Assembly (NCBI GenBank): GCA_016842085.1
Contig: JAEVEX010000075.1
Coordinates: 1 to 64,000, forward strand
Origin: Candidatus Thermoflexus tengchongensis
GTDB lineage: Bacteria > Chloroflexota > Anaerolineae > Thermoflexales > Thermoflexaceae
DNA: 64,000 bases
Direction: 5' to 3'
The translations under genes and the position numbers were made by a program. Every line of letters starts with the position of its first letter. Within the stretch, counting starts at the first letter, position 1. Shown piece after piece: positions 59,567 through 64,000 of this stretch. The notes beneath the pieces are model-generated. The model had not been told where the DNA came from, searched no databases, and saw nothing but the letters and a program-made list of their open reading frames with translations.

Positions 59567-62500
59567 ATGGCTCTGGAAGATCGGATTGCGCGCAGCCGGC
59601 TGATCCCGCCCCGGCCCCGGCCGGCCTGGGTGAGGCGCCCGCGCGTCGAAGCGCGGTTGCGGGAAGCCTTTCAGGCTCCGGTGACGGTGGTGCGGGCGGA
59701 TCCGGGCTACGGCAAGACCACCGCCGTCGCCCAGATGGTCCATTATGGGTTCTGGCCGGCCGCATGGTATAGCCTCGCGGAAACCGATCAGGATCCCCTG
59801 CTCTTCCTGGCCCACCTGATCGCCGCAGCTCAGACCCTGGACCCGGGTTGCGGGGCCCGCGCCCTGACGCTCCTCCAGTCCCCGGGAGGCGGGGCCCAGC
59901 ATGGCCCGGCCGTGATCGACACCCTGGCCAATGAGCTCCTGGATCGGCTCAGCCGGGATGCGCTGCTGATCCTGGACGATTACCACCTGGTCGAGGGCCC
60001 GGAGATCAACCCCCTGGTCGAGCGGCTCATCGAGCAGATGCCCCCTACCCTTCATCTCATCCTCCTCACCCGCCAGACCCCCGCCTTCCGCAACTTGGTC
60101 CGCTGGCGGGCTTACGGGGAGGTTCAGGAGATCACGACCGCCGATCTCGCCTTCACCCCCGAGGAGGTCCAGGCCCTTTTCACCGCCCACGGCGTCCCGC
60201 TTCCCCCTGAGGTGGTCCATCGGCTGGTGGAAGAGACCGAGGGATGGATCATCGCGCTCCTGATGATCCTGCACCGCCTTCGGGAGAGCGAGCGGGAAAC
60301 CCTGGAGACGCTCCTGGAACGGATCCCGGATACGCTGCCGGATCTCTTCGATTACTTCGCCGGGGAGGTGCTGAGCCGTCAGCCCCCGGAGATCCAGCGC
60401 TTCCTTCTGCAGACCAGCATCCTGACGGACCTGGATCCGGAGGTCTGCGCCGCCGTCCTGGAGAACCCGGAGGATCGCGCCCTGCTCCCTCTGATCGAAG
60501 GGCGGGGACTCTTCCTCAGCGTAAGCGGGGAAGGCCGTTATCGCTATCACCACCTGTTCCAGGAGTTCCTGCAGCGCCAGGCGCGGGTCCGGCTGGGAAG
60601 CTTGAAACCCCTGCACCGGCGCGCCGCCGCGTTCTATCAGGGGCGTGGGCAATGGGAATCCGCCATCGCCCATCTGATGGCCGCGGAGGCCTTCGAAGAG
60701 GCCGCCGGGCTTCTCGCCCTGGTGGCCGGACGGATGATCCAGCAGGGCCGCTACAGCACCCTCGCGGCCTGGATCGATCGCCTTCCACCTGCTGTTGTGG
60801 AGACCCGCGGAGAGCTGCTCCGGCATCGCGGGGATGCCGCCCGGCTGCTCAGCCGCTTCGAGGAGGCTCTTTCCTGGTATGAACGCGCCCGTCAGGCGGC
60901 CGCCCGGCGGGGGGATTCGATCGGGGAGGCGTATGCGCTGACCGGCCAGGCCCTGGTTTTCCTGGACACCGTGCAGCCGGCGCGGGCGGCCTCGCTCCTC
61001 CGGGAAGCCCTGCGCCGGATCGGCCGGGACGCTCCGGAGGAGCGTCTTCGCCTGCTAAGCCTGATGGCAGAGAATCTGCTGAACGCCGGCCGTCTCTCTC
61101 GGGCGGATCTCCTGCTCACCCTCCTCCGACGCCGGGATCCCACTGTGCTTCCTCCAGATGTGGAGATCCGCCTGCGGATCCGCCAGGGCCGCCTCGCCGA
61201 GGCCCGCCTTCAGGTGGAATCCCTCATCCGTGCGGCTCCCTGGGGGGCCGATCGCCAGCGGATCCCCCGATCGCATCGGGAGGCCACGATCCTGATGGCC
61301 TGGATCGGCGCGATGACCGGAGAAGGGGAGATGGCGCGCCGATATGCGGAACAGGGCCTGCGGATCGGCCGGGATCTCCGCTCGCCCATCGTCGAATGTG
61401 TGGCGCTCGCCCGTCTGGGCCACGGCTGGCTCTCCGGCCCGGATTATGATCTCCGGCGAGCCGAGGAGGCCTATCAGGAATCCCTGAGGGCGGCGGAGGA
61501 GATCCGGGTCCCCCGGTTCGAGGTGGAAGCTCACCTGGGGCTGACCGTCGTGGAAGGTCTGAAAGGGCGGCCGGGGCTGGCGATCGCCCACGGGCGGCGG
61601 GGGCTGGAGATCCTGGAGGAGGCCGGGGATGCCTATCTCTCGGCCGCCGTCTGGCTGGCCCTGGGGATCGCCGGGCTCTGGAATGGGGATCCCCACGCGA
61701 TGGAATGGCTGGAAGCAGCCATCCGTGCAGGGAGCCGGTGCGGGGAGCGCTATTTCTCCACCCTCGCCCGGCTCTGGCAGGCGTGGGCCCTCCTGAGGCA
61801 GGGAGAGCGTTCCGCCAGTTTGCTCCCCCTGAAGGCCGCCCTGGAAGCCATCCAGGCGGAAGGCTATGCCTTTATGCTCACCGGGACCCCGCTGCTGGGA
61901 TTGCGGGACCCGGGAGCCCGGCTGTTGCTGCTCCAGACCGCGCTCGGCGCTCGTATTGCTTCGGATTACCTCGGGACCTTGTGGTCTCAGGCTCTTCGGG
62001 CTTCCGCATCCCACGCTCCCTTCGGCCCCTGGGCGCTCCCTCCGGCGGAGAACCGCCCGTATCCGCCCCTGTATATCCAGACCCTGGGGCCTTTTCGGGT
62101 CTGGCGGGGGCTTTATGAGATCCCGGCGGAAGCCTGGGGGCGCACGCGGGCCCGCCGTCTCTTTCAGTTTTTGATCGCCCATCGCCGGCGCCCGGTGCAT
62201 CGGGAGGAGATCCTGGAGGCCCTCTGGCCGGATCGAGATCCGGCGAGCGCGGCCCTGGAGCTGCGGGTGACCCTCCATGCCCTCCACCGCGCCCTGGAGC
62301 CCACCCGGCGGCCCGGCCAGCCGCCCTTCTATGTGATCCGGGAAGGGGAATTCCTGCGCCTGAACCCTCAGGCGATCCTCCACATCGATGCCGACATGTT
62401 CGTCGCCCTGCTGGCCCGGGCGCAGGAGCGCGAGCCCCTCGCTCCCGATGAGGCCCTGGGCTGGCGGCGGCAGGCCCTAACGTTGATGCAGGGGGAGTTC

Positions 62501-62842
62501 CTGGAGGAATGCCGGTATGAAGACTGGGCAATCCCGGAGCGGGAGTATCTATCGGCCCTCTACCTGAACACCGCCGAACAGGTCGCGAAGGCCCTGGCGG
62601 CACGGAACGCCTGGGAGGAGGTGATCCCTATCGCCCAGCGGATCCTGGAGCGGGATCCTTACCACGAGGCCGCCTGCCAGCTGCTGGTTCAGGGATACTG
62701 GGCCCTCGGACAGCGCGCGCTGGCCGTTCGCACCTACGAGCGCTTCCGACAGCGCATGCGCAAGGAGCTGGGGGTCGAGCCGACGTTCTCTCTGGCTGCT
62801 CTGCGAACAATCCCCCCTCATTCGAGGGGATCCGCTGATTAG
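59567..62842 (+). CDS. STAND-TPR-SARP/BTAD transcriptional regulator
   Basis: 1091 residues. MalT/LuxR-like STAND NTPase (about 1-330): Walker A ADPGYGKTT at 44-52 and Walker B LLILDDYH near 136. Then TPR-type helical repeats (about 350-800). An OmpR-type winged helix (about 830-920, starting IQTLGPFRVWRG and followed by RRPVHREEILEALWP) and a BTAD domain (about 930-1080) with LMQGEFLEECRYEDWAIPER follow. Ligand-triggered oligomerisation is expected. No good ribosome binding site precedes ATG; the upstream hairpin sits where it would be. The target is unknown; the regulator stands beside the protoglobin unit and faces an EamA transporter. Confidence 0.9.
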   Translation: MALEDRIARSRLIPPRPRPAWVRRPRVEARLREAFQAPVTVVRADPGYGKTTAVAQMVHYGFWPAAWYSLAETDQDPLLFLAHLIAAAQTLDPGCGARALTLLQSPGGGAQHGPAVIDTLANELLDRLSRDALLILDDYHLVEGPEINPLVERLIEQMPPTLHLILLTRQTPAFRNLVRWRAYGEVQEITTADLAFTPEEVQALFTAHGVPLPPEVVHRLVEETEGWIIALLMILHRLRESERETLETLLERIPDTLPDLFDYFAGEVLSRQPPEIQRFLLQTSILTDLDPEVCAAVLENPEDRALLPLIEGRGLFLSVSGEGRYRYHHLFQEFLQRQARVRLGSLKPLHRRAAAFYQGRGQWESAIAHLMAAEAFEEAAGLLALVAGRMIQQGRYSTLAAWIDRLPPAVVETRGELLRHRGDAARLLSRFEEALSWYERARQAAARRGDSIGEAYALTGQALVFLDTVQPARAASLLREALRRIGRDAPEERLRLLSLMAENLLNAGRLSRADLLLTLLRRRDPTVLPPDVEIRLRIRQGRLAEARLQVESLIRAAPWGADRQRIPRSHREATILMAWIGAMTGEGEMARRYAEQGLRIGRDLRSPIVECVALARLGHGWLSGPDYDLRRAEEAYQESLRAAEEIRVPRFEVEAHLGLTVVEGLKGRPGLAIAHGRRGLEILEEAGDAYLSAAVWLALGIAGLWNGDPHAMEWLEAAIRAGSRCGERYFSTLARLWQAWALLRQGERSASLLPLKAALEAIQAEGYAFMLTGTPLLGLRDPGARLLLLQTALGARIASDYLGTLWSQALRASASHAPFGPWALPPAENRPYPPLYIQTLGPFRVWRGLYEIPAEAWGRTRARRLFQFLIAHRRRPVHREEILEALWPDRDPASAALELRVTLHALHRALEPTRRPGQPPFYVIREGEFLRLNPQAILHIDADMFVALLARAQEREPLAPDEALGWRRQALTLMQGEFLEECRYEDWAIPEREYLSALYLNTAEQVAKALAARNAWEEVIPIAQRILERDPYHEAACQLLVQGYWALGQRALAVRTYERFRQRMRKELGVEPTFSLAALRTIPPHSRGSAD

Positions 62843-62862
62843 GTCTGCACACGTCTTCAACA

Positions 62863-63771
62863 TCAATCCGCAGGAGGGAGAAGGGGCATGCGCCAGCGAG
62901 GGAGAGGCGCCCGGGGGGATTCCCGGATGACCAGCAGGATGCTGACGACCATCAACGACGCGCCGGCCCATTGAACCAGCGTCAGATGCTCGCCCAGCCA
63001 TCCCACAGCCAGAGCCACTGTGACCAGGATCTCCATCACCGTCAGCAGGGCGGTCTGAATCCCCCCCAGACGCTTGACCCCCGTGAACATCCCCAGCCGC
63101 GAGAGCATCAGGACAGCCGCCATCGCGAAGATCGGCCCCAGGGCGCCTGAAGGCACGGAGGAATGAGGGTTCCCGAAGATCCATCCGGCCACCGGCGTAA
63201 AGGCCGCCATCGCCGTCAGAGCGTAGAGGGTCAGGGTTTGAGCCGGCATCTCATACAGGACCCGCTGGCTCAGCACCACATGAAGCGCGTAGAAACCGCT
63301 GGAAAGCAACACCAGGAGCACGCCGGAGAGATCCGGCATTCCCTGAAAGCGCCCCAATAGCAGCAGGAGACCCAGGCTCGCCAGAAGCATCCGCAAACGG
63401 GTGAGACCCGGGATCGGCTCGCCATTGAGGCGGGTCATCACAGCCACCAGGATGGGATACATGGAATAGATGAGATGAGCCACTGCGGCGTCCAGGCGGT
63501 AAAGGCCCAGATAGTAAAAAACCGATCCCAGCGCATTGGTGAAGCCCACCGCCAGACAGCCCAGCAGACCGACCGGATAGATGTAGAGATAGCGCCGCCA
63601 GCGAGGGTGAATCAGATACAACGCCCAGAGGGCCAGGGCGGCCAGCCCGGTGCGCAGGATGACCACCGCCGTGGGATCCGCGCCTTCCTGATAGGCCAGC
63701 TTGGCCAGGATCGGCGCTCCCCCCAGCATGATCGCGGAAAACAACGCGGCCAGGATCCCCTGCCATTCCAT
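62863..63771 (-). CDS. EamA/DMT-superfamily transporter
   Basis: 302 residues with ten hydrophobic helices and two EamA repeats (AIMLGGAPILAKLAYQEGAD in the first, MLSRLGMFTGVKRLGGIQTA in the second). Exporter or importer of a metabolite in the inner membrane; substrate unknown. ATG 63771 follows the stop codon of the amidase gene (overlap TGATG), so the two are coupled. It converges on the BTAD gene with a 20-base gap. Confidence 0.85.
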   Translation of the reverse strand: MEWQGILAALFSAIMLGGAPILAKLAYQEGADPTAVVILRTGLAALALWALYLIHPRWRRYLYIYPVGLLGCLAVGFTNALGSVFYYLGLYRLDAAVAHLIYSMYPILVAVMTRLNGEPIPGLTRLRMLLASLGLLLLLGRFQGMPDLSGVLLVLLSSGFYALHVVLSQRVLYEMPAQTLTLYALTAMAAFTPVAGWIFGNPHSSVPSGALGPIFAMAAVLMLSRLGMFTGVKRLGGIQTALLTVMEILVTVALAVGWLGEHLTLVQWAGASLMVVSILLVIRESPRAPLPRWRMPLLPPAD

Positions 63772-64000
63772 CAGAGGCCTCGGTCTGAGCGATGAAGCCG
63801 AAGGATCGCCTGGATCTGGGCCATCAACATCCCCCGCCACGCTGCCCCGATCCGCCATCCGCCCGGGCACGGCACCGGCTCCAGCTCCTCGTGCCCCTTC
63901 ACCGCCTCGATCCCCAATCCCAGATGGTCCAGCAGATAGGCGATGAGCTGGGCCGTTGCGGTCAGCTGGCGCTCGCCCGGAGGGCGCTGGCGGAAATCCC
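63771..64000 (-). CDS. N-acetylmuramoyl-L-alanine amidase-type protein, C-terminal part
   Basis: The reverse strand from the window end reads DFRQRPPGERQLTATAQLIA, YLLDHLGLGIEAVKGHEELE and then PVPCPG, ending at TGA 63771-63773. This matches the end of a type 2 amidase (PGRP-like): the QLTATAQLIAYL helix, KGHEEL with a zinc histidine, and the PCPG turn. Most of the gene lies outside the window, so the domain architecture cannot be given. It would cleave the peptide side chain of peptidoglycan. Confidence 0.72.
   Translation of the reverse strand, partial: DFRQRPPGERQLTATAQLIAYLLDHLGLGIEAVKGHEELEPVPCPGGWRIGAAWRGMLMAQIQAILRLHRSDRGL

Noticed and set aside
58904-60826. 640-codon reverse-strand open frame opposite protoglobin and the BTAD regulator
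   Set aside because: Shadow composition and conflict with two confident genes.
1-64000. tRNA, rRNA or other classical RNA genes
   Set aside because: I looked through the intergenic spaces and saw no cloverleaf with a GTTCGA-type T-arm or rRNA sequence.

Overview
The window is GC-rich (roughly 63-65 %), densely coded bacterial DNA. Several traits point to a thermophilic member of the Chloroflexota, perhaps near Thermoflexus: tandem Uma2 genes, a STAND-BTAD regulator, a fused LivM-LivG protein, many GT39/GT87/GT4-type glycosyltransferases and short G-rich ribosome binding sites. No rRNA or tRNA is visible, so this placement is an inference from gene content only.

Left part (1-6.1 kb): the start of an IS630-type transposase lies next to a four-gene, overlapping, leftward operon: MoxR-type AAA+ ATPase, DUF5682/YehM-like protein, helical-repeat protein and VWA protein. 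It resembles the poorly understood E. coli yehL-yehM-yehP module, but no SWIM zinc-finger gene is visible. From 6.1 to 15.4 kb the genes run rightward: GH31 alpha-glucosidase, class II aldolase, a truncated small ORF, an IS607-like recombinase without the catalytic serine motif, an APC-type P1B metal ATPase, a tyrosine recombinase, a pRiA4b ORF-3-like protein, a small helical protein and a DUF4258/DUF2283-like pair.

Middle part (15.4-28.1 kb): UbiB-type kinase, RlmI-type rRNA methyltransferase, two tandem Uma2 genes with near-identical 3' halves, a cysteine-desulfurase-like enzyme, two membrane glycosyltransferases, a histidine-kinase remnant, PPDK with its own sigma-70-like promoter, and RadC. 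A modular palindromic repeat family occurs three times in the intergenic spaces near 8.5 kb and 27.2 kb.

The stretch 28.2-40.7 kb is almost entirely leftward. It holds a threonine-synthase-like enzyme, PIG-L deacetylase, TY-Chap-like protein, thioredoxin-fold protein, GlcD, and then a surface-polysaccharide block: polyprenyl-phosphate sugar transferase, GT2, sortase, amino-acid oxidase-like flavoprotein, SAM methyltransferase, membrane protein and GT4.

The stretch 40.8-57.7 kb is a 15-gene leftward run with two branched-chain-amino-acid-type (Liv/HAAT) ABC importers, three substrate-binding proteins (one without a signal peptide), two alpha/beta hydrolases, a YtcJ-like amidohydrolase, an aldehyde dehydrogenase and a zinc alcohol dehydrogenase. 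It reads as an uptake-and-hydrolysis locus for an amide or ester-like compound.

Facing it from 57.98 kb is a compact rightward unit: a MarR regulator with a C-terminal cysteine cluster, a glutaredoxin-like protein and a protoglobin, under a textbook promoter that overlaps a perfect 23-bp palindrome. A large STAND-TPR-BTAD regulator follows after a 13-bp perfect hairpin. The window ends with an EamA transporter and the C-terminus of a peptidoglycan amidase.
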